Source: [Mycobacterium] fortunisiensis (GTDB lineage Bacteria; Actinomycetota; Actinomycetes; Mycobacteriales; Mycobacteriaceae). Taken from it: a stretch of DNA of 64,000 bases. The stretch is taken from NCBI RefSeq assembly GCF_019050325.1, contig NZ_VOMB01000021.1, positions 62,001-126,000 on the forward strand. Direction: 5' to 3'. Below the pieces are notes generated by a model that was given only the letters and a program-made list of their open reading frames with translations, had not been told where the DNA came from and ran no database searches. The position numbers and the translations under genes are program-made. Shown here one piece after another: positions 26,823 to 35,396 of this stretch. The stretch's first letter is position 1. Each line of letters starts with the position of its first letter.

Positions 26823-27904
26823 CAGCGTGAACCTCCGGGAATTCCGTTGTAGGGCAGCGGAAGCTCCGCACGCGGTCCGGCGTTGTCGGCCGGTTGCCCG
26901 GCGTTGGTGCCACGTCGGAATCCGAACGCATAGTCCATGAACGGCTGCAGCAGCTGCGCGGGCTGCAGGTTCGGCACATATGCGTTGTAGTACGGACCGT
27001 TCGCCAACGTTTCGGCCTGGGACAACTGGAACTTCTTCATGTCCGGCAGCGCCTTGGTGATGTTGTCCCGGTTGCGTTCGAGCATCGCGGTCACCGAATT
27101 GAGCCGCTTGAGTGTCGGTGCCAGTTGTGCCTCGTTGTCGGCGACCAGCCCCGACAGCTGCTGTGCGACCGCCGAGGTGTTCGCCAGCAGGTCGACGATG
27201 GCCTGGCGCCGGTCGTTGAGCACACCGAGCAGGTCATTGGCGTTAAGGATCAACGTATTCAGCTCCTGGCTGCGCTCCGAGAGCACCACGGTCACATCGC
27301 TGGCGCTCTTGAACAGGCTGGCCAGGCTCTCGTTACGGCCATTGATCGACTTCGACAGCCGACTCAGACCATCGAATGTCGGTCCCAGCTTGGGGGCGAT
27401 CTGGTCGATCGTCGCCGACAGCGTGTCCAGGGACTGGTTCAGCGACGACGTGTCGGTGCCTTCGGTGTTCGTGGTCAGATCGCTGACCGCGTCTGTCAGT
27501 GAGTATGGCGACGAGGTGCGCGAGGTCGGGATCACGTCCGTGGTGCGCAGTGTGCCGCTGCCGTCGGATTCCAGGGTCAGCACCCGCTCGCCCAACAGCG
27601 AACCGGTGCGGATGTGCGCGGTTGTCAGCGACCCCAGCGCGTACTTGCCTTCGGTGGTGAAGGTGATCAGCGCATCGCCGTTCTGCAGCGACACATCGGT
27701 GACCGAGCCGACCTTGATACCCGACAGGGTCACGTCGTTGCCCACGGCGATGCCGCCGGCCTCGGTGAACAACGCCTGGTGACGCACCGAGGAGGCCCAC
27801 TGCAACAGCCGCTCGGGCTGCAACCCCACGGCGATCACCAGGATCATCAGCATGACGCCGATGAAGCCTGCCCTGATGAGATTGGATTCGCGGTACTTAA
27901 GCAT
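26822..27904 (-). CDS. mceC: MCE family protein MceC
   Basis: This protein is 360 residues from the ATG at 27904, which shares a base with the mceB stop in a TGATG junction. An alternative start 15 bases upstream is less attractive. An N-terminal helix (AGFIGVMLMILVIAVGL) is followed by the MCE domain (FTEAGGIAVGNDVTLSGIKVGSV) and a helical domain. A short C-terminal tail ends in LPLPYNGIPGGSR. The family role is the same as for the other subunits: part of the periplasmic lipid conduit. Confidence 0.95.
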   Translation of the reverse strand: MLKYRESNLIRAGFIGVMLMILVIAVGLQPERLLQWASSVRHQALFTEAGGIAVGNDVTLSGIKVGSVTDVSLQNGDALITFTTEGKYALGSLTTAHIRTGSLLGERVLTLESDGSGTLRTTDVIPTSRTSSPYSLTDAVSDLTTNTEGTDTSSLNQSLDTLSATIDQIAPKLGPTFDGLSRLSKSINGRNESLASLFKSASDVTVVLSERSQELNTLILNANDLLGVLNDRRQAIVDLLANTSAVAQQLSGLVADNEAQLAPTLKRLNSVTAMLERNRDNITKALPDMKKFQLSQAETLANGPYYNAYVPNLQPAQLLQPFMDYAFGFRRGTNAGQPADNAGPRAELPLPYNGIPGGSR

Positions 27905-28929
27905 CAGGGCTCCGCGCACCTCCCGCCTTCTTGCTTGATCATCGGGAACACCGCGGTCCGGCCTTGGAGGTCGGTGACGCGGAAGGAAAGACCGCAGATG
28001 TAGTACATGATCCAGCTGCCATACGAACCTAGCCGGGCGAGCTTGCGGAAATTGTCAGGAGCTTTCTGCAAGCCACGGTCCAGGACGATCTGGTGGTCGT
28101 CGAGCAACGTCGCCGTCCGGTTCAGCTGCTCGACCGTGCCCTTGAGCGGCGGCCGCGCTTCGGTGAGCAGGCTCGCGATCGAAGCCGTGCCGTTGTCGAG
28201 TTGGGTGACCGCGGTACCCAGCGGGTCCCTATCCTCCGACAGACCGCTGATCAGCTGTTCGAGCCGGTCGACAGTGCCGTCGAACTTCTTGCCATCTTTG
28301 GCCAGGGTGCCCACAACGGTGTTGAGGGTGTCGATCAGCTGTTGGATCACCTGATCGTTGTTGGCCAACGTGTTCGAGAACGACGAGGTCTTGCTCATCA
28401 GCGAATCCAAGGTGTCCCCTTGACCTTGGAAGATCTGGATCAGAGACGACGTCAGCGCATTCACGTCCTGCGGGTTGAGGCCCTGAATTACCGGCCGCAG
28501 TCCACCGAGCAGCAGATCGAGGTCGAGTGCACTTGCGGTGCGGTCCTTGGGGATCTGGGATCCGGCCGGCAGCAGTTTCGTCGACCCGGGGCTGTCCATC
28601 AGCTCCAGGTAGCGGTCACCCACCAGGTTCAGGTAGCGGACCGCGACCTTGGTGCTGGTGGTCAACGCGACGCTCCGGTCGGTGTCGAAGTCGACCAGGA
28701 CAGACTTGTCCGGTTGCAGTGACACCTTCTTGACCGTTCCGACCCGGACCCCGGCGACGCGCACCGAGTCGCCTGCCTCCAGTCGGGAGGCATCGCCGAA
28801 GACGGCCGAATACCCCGAGTAGGAGCCACCACGGTATTCCGAGAAGGTCATGAACAGGAACGCGGTGAGAACGGCCATCACGACGGCGAACGCCGAGAAC
28901 TTGATGAATGTGCTTCTGCCGCGGGTCAT
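27904..28929 (-). CDS. mceB: MCE family protein MceB
   Basis: This 341-residue subunit has an N-terminal helix (KFSAFAVVMAVLTAFLFM). Its MCE domain includes YSAVFGDASRLEAGDSVRVAGVRVGTV and is followed by a helical domain. There is little or no proline-rich tail, as is usual for MceB. Two cysteines near the C-terminus (YYICGL and GGRCAEP) may form a disulfide in the periplasm. The ATG overlaps the mceA stop by four bases. Confidence 0.95.
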   Translation of the reverse strand: MTRGRSTFIKFSAFAVVMAVLTAFLFMTFSEYRGGSYSGYSAVFGDASRLEAGDSVRVAGVRVGTVKKVSLQPDKSVLVDFDTDRSVALTTSTKVAVRYLNLVGDRYLELMDSPGSTKLLPAGSQIPKDRTASALDLDLLLGGLRPVIQGLNPQDVNALTSSLIQIFQGQGDTLDSLMSKTSSFSNTLANNDQVIQQLIDTLNTVVGTLAKDGKKFDGTVDRLEQLISGLSEDRDPLGTAVTQLDNGTASIASLLTEARPPLKGTVEQLNRTATLLDDHQIVLDRGLQKAPDNFRKLARLGSYGSWIMYYICGLSFRVTDLQGRTAVFPMIKQEGGRCAEP

Positions 28930-30203
28930 CCCGGCTGTCCGATCTGTGTGGTGTTACGTGGCGGACCATCCAGCGGGCCGAACAAGATCTGCTTGAGGCC
29001 GTCGGAGTTCAGCAGGATGCCCTGGTTGCCGTACTGCCAAGGGTTGGCGTCGGTGTCGACGACAAGGTACTTCGCCTTGTTGCCGAAACCGATGTCGGGT
29101 AGGCCCATGCAGTGCGGTCCGCCCTTGGCCGCCACCTTGGGCAGGTTCGACGGGTACCGGTAGCGTTCGATGCCCAGGGTGAAGGCGACGTTGACGAGCA
29201 CGCCGGGATCGGGCTGCGGCGGCTGGTTTTTCGCGACAACCATACCCCTGAGCGCGCAGTTGAGACCCGGGGCATACTCGTTGAGCAGATTGGTGGTGGG
29301 CAGCATCAGGTTCAGTGTGGTGCTCAGCGCCTGCCGGTTGCCGCCGATCACGTCGTTACCGATGTCAGCCAGACCGATCGAGCTCACCAGAAAGTTGTCG
29401 AGGTTCTGTTGCTCGGCCACGATGCTGTCGCTGAGCCGGTTGGTGTTGTCGAACGTCTTGAGCAGGTCCGGCGCGGCGTCACCGTAGGCCGTCGACACCG
29501 CCGCCATGGACTCGATGTCACGGGTCAGATTGGGCAGGCTCGGCTCGATCTTCTTCAGGACCGCGTTGAAGTCAACCAGGGACTGCCCCATCGCCTCGCC
29601 GCGACCGGAGAAGGCCGATGACAGCGCGCCCAGGGTCTCGTTCAACTTCACCGGGTCGATCTTGTCCAGAACGTTGGTGAGTTGTTGGAACACGGTGTTC
29701 ATCTCCACCGTGACGTGGTCGCCCTGCAGGGTCTGCCCCGGACGCAGCCGTTCTGCCGACGGATTGTCCGGCGGCACGAGCTGGACGTACTTGGCGCCGA
29801 ACACCGTGGTCGACGCAATGTCGGCCTGCACATTGCCCGGAATCAGGTGCAGCTGCGCGGGATTCATCGCAAGGTGGAGCACGGCTTTGCCGTCGGCCCG
29901 CTGCTCGATCGAGCTGACCGTGCCGACCTGCACGCCCCGCATCTTGACCTTGGCGTCGGGATTCATCACCAGGCCGGCCCGATCCGAGATCAGGGTGATC
30001 GGCTCGGTCTTGGTGAAGCTGCCGCGGAACAGTGCGATCGCCAAGGCGATGATCAGGCCTACCACGGCAACCGTCGCCAGACCGGCCAGCGGTCTCGCTG
30101 AACTCCGCGCGCCAAAGCTGCGCCCCGCACGAGCTGCCACCGGCGTTGCGGTACTTGTGGTTTCGGACCGGTGGGCTGGGCCCGGACCGACGTTTCGTGT
30201 CAA
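28926..30203 (-). CDS. mceA: MCE family protein MceA
   Basis: This 425-residue subunit has a polar N-terminus and a membrane helix near residues 40-60 (LATVAVVGLIIALAIALFRG). The MCE domain (LISDRAGLVMNPDAKVKMRGVQVGTV) and a long helical domain follow. The only sensible start is TTG at 30203, preceded by an AGGGAGAA ribosome site four bases away. A weak start at the head of the mce genes may set subunit levels relative to yrbE. A 9-base gap separates it from yrbEB. Confidence 0.93.
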   Translation of the reverse strand: MTRNVGPGPAHRSETTSTATPVAARAGRSFGARSSARPLAGLATVAVVGLIIALAIALFRGSFTKTEPITLISDRAGLVMNPDAKVKMRGVQVGTVSSIEQRADGKAVLHLAMNPAQLHLIPGNVQADIASTTVFGAKYVQLVPPDNPSAERLRPGQTLQGDHVTVEMNTVFQQLTNVLDKIDPVKLNETLGALSSAFSGRGEAMGQSLVDFNAVLKKIEPSLPNLTRDIESMAAVSTAYGDAAPDLLKTFDNTNRLSDSIVAEQQNLDNFLVSSIGLADIGNDVIGGNRQALSTTLNLMLPTTNLLNEYAPGLNCALRGMVVAKNQPPQPDPGVLVNVAFTLGIERYRYPSNLPKVAAKGGPHCMGLPDIGFGNKAKYLVVDTDANPWQYGNQGILLNSDGLKQILFGPLDGPPRNTTQIGQPG

Positions 30204-30212
30204 CTCTTCTCC

Positions 30213-31070
30213 CTAACCCGACAGGTTGAAGTTTCCGTTGGAGCCGTAGACCGACAGTGACACCAGCAGGGTCACCGAGACCACGACGATCAGTGAGGTG
30301 CGTACGGCGTTGCCGACTGCCACCCCGACCCCCGACGGTCCGCCGGAGGCGAAGTAGCCGAAGTAGGTGTGGATCAGCAGGATGGTGATGGCCATCAGGA
30401 TGGCCTGCAGAAACGACCACAACAGGTCGATCGGATTGAGGAACGTCGTGAAGTAGTGGTTATAGAGACCACCGGACTGCCCGAGCAGCACCACGGTGGT
30501 GAACTGCGAAGCCAGGAACGACAGGATGACCGCGATCGCGTACAGCGGGGTGATGGCGATCATCCCGGCCACGATGCGGGTGGACACCAGGTATTCGACC
30601 GGGCGGATGGCCATGGCCTCCAGCGCGTCGATCTCCTCGTTGATCCGCATGGCGCCCAGCTGGGCGGTCACGCCGGCACCGAATGTGGCGGCCAGCCCGA
30701 TCCCGGCAACCACCGGCGCGGCGATGCGTACGTTGATGAATGCCGACAAGAATCCGGTCAGCGCCTCGATGCCGATGTTGCCCAGCGAGGAATAGCCCTG
30801 GATGGCCAGCACACCACCGGTAGCCAGGGTCAAGAAACCGACGATCACCACGGTGCCGCCGATCATGGCCAAAGTGCCTGCTCCCATGGAGATCTCGGCG
30901 ATCAGCCGAACGAGCTCCTTGCGATAGTGCATCGCCGCGTGCGGGGTGCCGGCCAGCGCCCGCAGATAGAACAGGGTGTGGTCGCCAATCCGGCTCAGCG
31001 TCGAAACCGGCTTGTTGAACTGCCGGGTCACCCGCGGATAGGTCGACCTCAAGATCGTCATTGTGCCCAT
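30213..31070 (-). CDS. yrbEB: YrbE-type (MlaE family) permease, subunit B
   Basis: This 285-residue inner-membrane permease has five or six transmembrane helices and the family loop INEEIDALEAMAIRPVEYLV near residues 142-162. That loop is the coupling segment contacted by the MceG ATPase in known systems. With YrbEA it forms the membrane pore that receives lipid from the Mce tunnel. No MceG ATPase is encoded in this window, as expected, because mycobacteria share one encoded elsewhere. It lies nine bases after yrbEA. Confidence 0.95.
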   Translation of the reverse strand: MGTMTILRSTYPRVTRQFNKPVSTLSRIGDHTLFYLRALAGTPHAAMHYRKELVRLIAEISMGAGTLAMIGGTVVIVGFLTLATGGVLAIQGYSSLGNIGIEALTGFLSAFINVRIAAPVVAGIGLAATFGAGVTAQLGAMRINEEIDALEAMAIRPVEYLVSTRIVAGMIAITPLYAIAVILSFLASQFTTVVLLGQSGGLYNHYFTTFLNPIDLLWSFLQAILMAITILLIHTYFGYFASGGPSGVGVAVGNAVRTSLIVVVSVTLLVSLSVYGSNGNFNLSG

Positions 31071-31079
31071 GTCTGCCGC

Positions 31080-31877
31080 CTATCCCGACGTCATCCGGAT
31101 ACCGATGGCCGTGACGACCACGTTGATCACGAACAGCGCCATGAAGGCGTACACCACTGTCTCGTTGACCGCGTTGCCCACCGCCTTGGCGCCACCACCG
31201 CTGATCGTGAGGCCGCGATAGCAGGCCACCATCCCGGCGATCAGACCGAACAGCGCGGCCTTGACACACGAGATGACCACCTCCGGCACACCCGTCAGCA
31301 GCGTGATGCCGGCCGCGAACGCACCCGGGTTCACGTCCTGGATGAACACCGAGAACACGTAGCCGCCCAGGATGCCGATGATCACCACCAGACTGTTGAG
31401 CAGCAGTGCCACCAGGCCCGAGGCCAGAATGCGCGGCGTGACCAGACGCTGGATCGGGTTGATGCCCAGGACCTCCATCGCATCGATCTCTTCGCGGATC
31501 GTGCGTGAGCCCAGATCGGCGCACATTGCCGTGGCACCGGCGCCGGCCACGATCAGCACCGTCACCATCGGACCGAGCTGAGTCACCGCGCCGAACGCCG
31601 CACCCGCACCCGAGAGGTCCGCCGCGCCGAGCTCACGAAGCAGGATGTTGAGTGTGAAGCTCACCAGCACGGTGAACGGGATCGCCACCAACAGCGTCGG
31701 CGCCATCGACACCCGCGCCACGAACCAACACTGCTCCAGGAACTCCCGCCCCTGAAACGGCCGTTTGAAGATGAACCGGATGGCATCCAGCGACATCGCG
31801 AACAGCGCGCCGACGGCCTGCATCGGCCCCGACAGGTTGCGTGCCAGCGAGACTCCGGTCGACCATTTATCTGCCAT
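31080..31877 (-). CDS. yrbEA: YrbE-type (MlaE family) permease, subunit A
   Basis: This 265-residue permease has the MlaE signature REEIDAMEVLGINPIQRLVTPR near residues 128-150 and multiple hydrophobic helices. It is the first classical gene of the mce operon; the ATG has GGAGGGA nine bases upstream. The start codon is overlapped by the end of an upstream 46-codon ORF. Together with YrbEB it powers import of a hydrophobic substrate through MceG-driven ATP hydrolysis. The substrate of this particular Mce system is not deducible from sequence. Confidence 0.95.
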   Translation of the reverse strand: MADKWSTGVSLARNLSGPMQAVGALFAMSLDAIRFIFKRPFQGREFLEQCWFVARVSMAPTLLVAIPFTVLVSFTLNILLRELGAADLSGAGAAFGAVTQLGPMVTVLIVAGAGATAMCADLGSRTIREEIDAMEVLGINPIQRLVTPRILASGLVALLLNSLVVIIGILGGYVFSVFIQDVNPGAFAAGITLLTGVPEVVISCVKAALFGLIAGMVACYRGLTISGGGAKAVGNAVNETVVYAFMALFVINVVVTAIGIRMTSG

Positions 31878-32007
31878 TGACCAGTGGTCCCTCCAGGCTC
31901 GTTACTGCCGACACCACCGTCGGTGCGCCGATGTTAAGTGCTTCACCGCGCGGCTGCGCGAACAGGTCTGGTGCGTACTTTGCGTCATGCAGGCCGAGCC
32001 GGGTCAT
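31867..32007 (-). CDS. 46-residue ORF overlapping the start of yrbEA
   Basis: This short ORF (MTRLGLHDAKYAPDLFAQP...) begins at an ATG overlapping the previous mini-ORF's stop codon by four bases (ATGA). It ends 11 bases inside yrbEA. It has no hydrophobic segment and no recognised domain. The junction geometry suggests translational coupling into the mce operon; codon bias is only moderately coding-like. It could be a leader ORF rather than a functional protein. Confidence 0.4.
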   Translation of the reverse strand: MTRLGLHDAKYAPDLFAQPRGEALNIGAPTVVSAVTSLEGPLVNGR

Positions 32008-32135
32008 GCCACGACCACCGACCCGGCACCGGCCAACCGGCCGGTCGGGAGGTCATGCCCTACCGGATCGACCGAACCCGGTTGCACCGCAATGCCTTTC
32101 ATGCCGACCGCCACGTGCGAGGTGCCGTCATACAT
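32004..32135 (-). CDS. 43-residue leader ORF upstream of the mce operon
   Basis: This short ORF (MYDGTSHVAVGMKGIAVQP...) has an excellent ribosome site, AGGAGG seven bases before the ATG. Third codon positions are about 79% G/C, and its stop forms an ATGA junction with the next mini-ORF. There is no known family, signal peptide or membrane segment. It is probably the true translational entry of the yrbE-mce transcript. Confidence 0.5.
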   Translation of the reverse strand: MYDGTSHVAVGMKGIAVQPGSVDPVGHDLPTGRLAGAGSVVVA

Positions 32136-32298
32136 TCGAGGCACCTCCTACGTTCGATGGATCGTTCGCTTCACCGCATGCAACGGTGAAGCCGGACAGA
32201 CTTGTCCGCGTGACCGCCCCCCGGGTTCCTGATGCTATCGGACTCGTGATGTGTTGCGAGGGCAAACAACGCAGAACTTGCTCGGCTAGTTGACAATT

Positions 32299-32326
32299 GG
32301 GGCGGAGGCCTTTGCTCCGCCGCCCC
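32299..32326. terminator. GC-rich hairpin downstream of the CoA-transferase gene
   Basis: GGGGCGGAG pairs with CTCCGCC(G)CCC across a short loop, with one bulge. It lies downstream of the minus-strand CoA-transferase gene and upstream of the mce promoter region. Confidence 0.5.
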
Positions 32327-32341
32327 GCGACGACGTCCCTA

Positions 32342-32370
32342 CCGTGGGCTGCGCTGCACGCAGTCCACGG
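32342..32370. terminator. Second hairpin downstream of the CoA-transferase gene
   Basis: CCGTGGGCTGCG and CGCAGTCCACGG pair at 11 of 12 positions around a 5-base loop. With the hairpin at 32299 it forms a likely double terminator. Confidence 0.5.
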
Positions 32371-32416
32371 CGGGCGGTTCACGACGGAAGCGGAGAGAGG
32401 CATTTGCGGCGGCGAC

Positions 32417-33661
32417 CTACGTGACCGCGCCGGCGGTCTTGAGCTCGATGATCCGATCCCAATCCAGGCCCAGTTCGACCAGGATGTCGTCGGTCTGTTC
32501 GGCGAAGCCCGGCGCCGGCCCGGTGCTCGGCGCCGACACGTCGAATTGCACTGGGTTGGCCACCAACTCAAGTTCGCCCGCCTGCACGAGGTATTCGTTG
32601 GCCCGGATCTGTGCATCCTGTGCGGCCTGCAGGGTGTCCTGCACGGGCGCCCAGGGACCGGCCAGCGTGGCAAATCGCTCACTCCACTCTGGCAAAGTTC
32701 GCTTCTTCATCGCCTCGGTGAGGATCTCGACCGCATCGGGGGTGTTCTCCGCGAACGACTCGGCCGTGGCGAACCTCGGATCATCGATGTAGCTCTCCAG
32801 GTCCATGTGCCGGCAGACGTCGGCCCAGAACTTGGTGGGCTGCATCATCACGAAGGAGATGTAGCGGTCATCGGCCGTCCCATAGAGCCCGACCAGCGGG
32901 TTGATCGGCGAGCCGTGCACACCCGGCGGCGGCGTCACCATCAGCTGGTTGAGGTGCTGGGTCAGCGCCACCGTGTGGCCCATCGACCACAGCCCACTGC
33001 CGAGCAGCGAGACGTCCACGACCGACGGCTCCCCGGTCCGTTCACGCTTGAGCAGCGCCGCGGCGATCCCGCCGGCCAGGTTGGTGCCCGAGATCGTGTC
33101 ACCGTAGGCCGGTCCCGGCGGGGCGATCATGCCCTCCATCCCGGCCGGGGTGATGGTTGCCGCGGTACCGGCCCGGCACCAGAAGGCGGTCATGTCGTAG
33201 CCGCCCTTGACCGACTCCTCGCCACGCGGCCCCAGCGCACTGCCGCGGGCGTAGATGATCTTCGGATTCACCGCGCGGATGTCGTCGACGTCGATGCCGA
33301 ACTTCTGCCGGTGTCCCGGCAGGAAGCTGGTGAGGAAGACGTCGGCCTTCTTCGCCAGTTCCAGCAGGATTTCGCGCCCCTCGGGCACCGACATGTCCAG
33401 CCCGATGCTGCGCTTGCCGCGGTTGGCGTGCTCGATGTTCGGGTTCGGGTCGCCCTCGACCCGCAGCGGTCCGGTCTGACGCAGGCCGCGTTGTGGATCA
33501 CCTGTGACGGCGTGCTCGACCTTGATGACGTCGGCGCCCCACTCCCCCAGCACCGCTCCGGCCGAGGGGACGAAGCCGTACATCGCGACCTCGAGGACGC
33601 GGATGCCTTCCAACGGGCCGGTCACATTCCCCCGGTCGCTTCGCTCCTGCCCGCCGGTCAT
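32417..33661 (-). CDS. CaiB/BaiF family CoA-transferase
   Basis: This 414-residue family III CoA-transferase moves CoA between carboxylic acids. It has the N-terminal GIRVLEVAMYGFVPSAGAVLGEWGADVIKVE block at residues 19-50, then GLDMSVPEGREILLEL near 87-102. The catalytic-aspartate region (FLPGHRQKFGIDVDDI and GGYDMTAFW) is near 115-160. Its ATG overlaps the aldehyde dehydrogenase stop by four bases (ATGA). The order aldehyde dehydrogenase then CoA-transferase suggests aldehyde to acid to acyl-CoA, an alternative to the FadD ligases. Racemase-type CaiB relatives (AMACR) are the alternative. Confidence 0.88.
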   Translation of the reverse strand: MTGGQERSDRGNVTGPLEGIRVLEVAMYGFVPSAGAVLGEWGADVIKVEHAVTGDPQRGLRQTGPLRVEGDPNPNIEHANRGKRSIGLDMSVPEGREILLELAKKADVFLTSFLPGHRQKFGIDVDDIRAVNPKIIYARGSALGPRGEESVKGGYDMTAFWCRAGTAATITPAGMEGMIAPPGPAYGDTISGTNLAGGIAAALLKRERTGEPSVVDVSLLGSGLWSMGHTVALTQHLNQLMVTPPPGVHGSPINPLVGLYGTADDRYISFVMMQPTKFWADVCRHMDLESYIDDPRFATAESFAENTPDAVEILTEAMKKRTLPEWSERFATLAGPWAPVQDTLQAAQDAQIRANEYLVQAGELELVANPVQFDVSAPSTGPAPGFAEQTDDILVELGLDWDRIIELKTAGAVT

Positions 33662-35133
33662 GACAACACCCGGGCGAACGTCTTCGACTCCATGAATTCC
33701 TCGAGTCCGGCCGTGCCCATCTCGCGGCCGATACCCGACTGCTTGTATCCACCGAACGGGCTGTCCGGACTGAAGTAGTTGCCGCCGTTGATCGAGAACG
33801 TCCCGGTCCGGATCCGGCGCGCGACCGCAAGCGCGCGGTCCTCGCTGCCGAACACCGCGCCGGACAGACCGTAGATGGAGTTGTTGGCGATGCGCACCGC
33901 GTCGTCGTCGTCTTCGTAGGCGATCACGGCCAGCACCGGTCCGAAGACCTCTTCCTGGGCGATCTCACTGTCCGGGTCGACGTCGGCGAGCAGCGTCGGG
34001 GTGTAGAAGTAGCCGGGGTCGACCTTTTCGCCACCGGTGACCAGCGTCGCTCCCGCCTCGACCGCGCGCTTGACCATGCCGTCGACCTTGTCGCGTTGCT
34101 TCTCGCTGATCAGCGGACCCATGTAGGTCTTGGGATCGGTGGGGTCGCCGTAGCGAACCAGGCCGAAGTTGTTCTTGATCAGCTCGACGATCTCGTCCTT
34201 GTGCTTGGCCGGCACCAGCAGCCGCGAAGTCAGCGCGCAGCCCTGACCGGCGTGGGTGACCATGCTGAACGCCGAGAACAGCGCGGCGGTGTTGAAGTCG
34301 GCATCGTCGAGGACGATCGCGGCCGACTTGCCGCCGAGTTCCAGGAACACCTTCTTCAGGGTCTCGCTGGCGGCGGCCATGATGCGCCGGCCGGTGGGCG
34401 TCGAACCGGTGAAGGTGACCATGTCGACGTCCGGGCTCGTGGTGAGGACCGCGCCCACCTCGGGGTCGGCGCCCGACAGCACGTTGACGACGCCGGCCGG
34501 GATGTCGGTGTGGTTGGCGATCAGCTCACCGAGGGCGAGCGTGACCAGGGGGGTGTCCGGAGCGGATTTCAGCACCACCGTGCATCCGGCGGCCAGGGCC
34601 GGCGCGAGCTTGGCCAGCGCCAGCTGGTTGGGGTAGTTGTAGGCGATGATCGCGGCGACGACGCCGCCGGCTTCCTTCTCCACCCACCGGTGATGCTGCA
34701 TGCCGCGGCTCTCGATGTTTCCGAGATCCTCGGTCAGCGGGTAGGTCTTGAGCAGCTCGGCGTAGTACCGCACGATGTCGATCGGCTGGTCCAGCTGCGC
34801 GCCGGCGCACAGCGCCGCGGTGGCGCCCACCTCGGTGGTGGTCAGCTCGGCCAATTCGTCGCGATGCTCGACCAGGGCCCGGTGCAGCTGCTCCAGGCAA
34901 CGGATCCGCAGTTCGGTGTTGGTGGACCAGTCGGTGGTGTCGAACGCCTGCCGGGCCGCGGCGACCGCAGCTTCGGCGTCGGCGACGGTGGCATCCGGCG
35001 CGTGGCCGAAGACCTCTCCGGTAGCCGGATTGACGGAAGGAAACGTCCGCGGCGTCTCGCGCAGCTCTCCGCCGATCAACAACTTCCGGTCAGCCCGCTG
35101 GTCCTCCGCGATGGTGGGCGCTTCCTGCATCAT
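33658..35133 (-). CDS. Aldehyde dehydrogenase
   Basis: This 491-residue NAD(P)-dependent aldehyde dehydrogenase has FTGSTPTGRRI near residues 240-250, the catalytic Glu in LELGGKSA near 263, and the catalytic Cys in GQGCALTSR near 298. EEVFGPVLAV is near 390. Two ATGs follow AGGAGG directly; the second (35130) has slightly better spacing. It opens an operon with the CoA-transferase and has a GAGAAT-type site 28 bases upstream. It probably oxidises the aldehyde produced from P450 and SDR steps. Confidence 0.92.
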   Translation of the reverse strand: MMQEAPTIAEDQRADRKLLIGGELRETPRTFPSVNPATGEVFGHAPDATVADAEAAVAAARQAFDTTDWSTNTELRIRCLEQLHRALVEHRDELAELTTTEVGATAALCAGAQLDQPIDIVRYYAELLKTYPLTEDLGNIESRGMQHHRWVEKEAGGVVAAIIAYNYPNQLALAKLAPALAAGCTVVLKSAPDTPLVTLALGELIANHTDIPAGVVNVLSGADPEVGAVLTTSPDVDMVTFTGSTPTGRRIMAAASETLKKVFLELGGKSAAIVLDDADFNTAALFSAFSMVTHAGQGCALTSRLLVPAKHKDEIVELIKNNFGLVRYGDPTDPKTYMGPLISEKQRDKVDGMVKRAVEAGATLVTGGEKVDPGYFYTPTLLADVDPDSEIAQEEVFGPVLAVIAYEDDDDAVRIANNSIYGLSGAVFGSEDRALAVARRIRTGTFSINGGNYFSPDSPFGGYKQSGIGREMGTAGLEEFMESKTFARVLS

Positions 35134-35160
35134 CCTCCTCAGGCGATTCCCTACTGTGAT

Positions 35161-35175
35161 GGAAACTGCATTCTC
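35161..35175. promoter_or_regulatory. GAGAAT-type operator upstream of aldehyde dehydrogenase
   Basis: On the minus strand this reads GAGAATGCAGTTTCC, similar to the site at 16066. It lies 28 bases before the dehydrogenase start. Confidence 0.5.
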
Positions 35176-35182
35176 ATCACCG

Positions 35183-35199
35183 GCGAATCATACATTCGC
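35183..35199. promoter_or_regulatory. Perfect 17-bp inverted repeat GCGAAT-N5-ATTCGC
   Basis: GCGAATCATACATTCGC resembles the GAGAAT motif with a wider centre. It lies in the divergent promoter between the aldehyde dehydrogenase and SDR operons. Confidence 0.5.
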
Positions 35200-35315
35200 T
35201 CGATGAGAACTCAAGTGAAAGATAGATTGGCTAGTCATGCCCTATTCGCTGCAGATCCGGCACCTGAGCCAACGGCACGCAGGTTGTGCGCGGATCTTGC
35301 GGTGCATACAGGTCC

Positions 35316-35330
35316 GAGAGTACGGTTCTC
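35316..35330. promoter_or_regulatory. GAGAAT-type operator upstream of the SDR operon
   Basis: GAGAGTACGGTTCTC matches the repeated motif at 10 of 12 fixed positions. It is 66 bases before the SDR start. Confidence 0.45.
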
Positions 35331-35396
35331 ATAATCGGAAGGATGATTCTTGAGCACTGAGAGACCCCGGTTCCGCCCAACGGCCGGAGAACTGTC

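Noticed and set aside
31878..32416. CRISPR array, tRNA or mobile element in the longest intergenic stretch of the island
   Set aside because: No spaced repeats, cloverleaf or transposase remnant is visible; the stretch holds the two mini-ORFs and two hairpins only. No transposase, integrase or tRNA gene was seen anywhere in the window.
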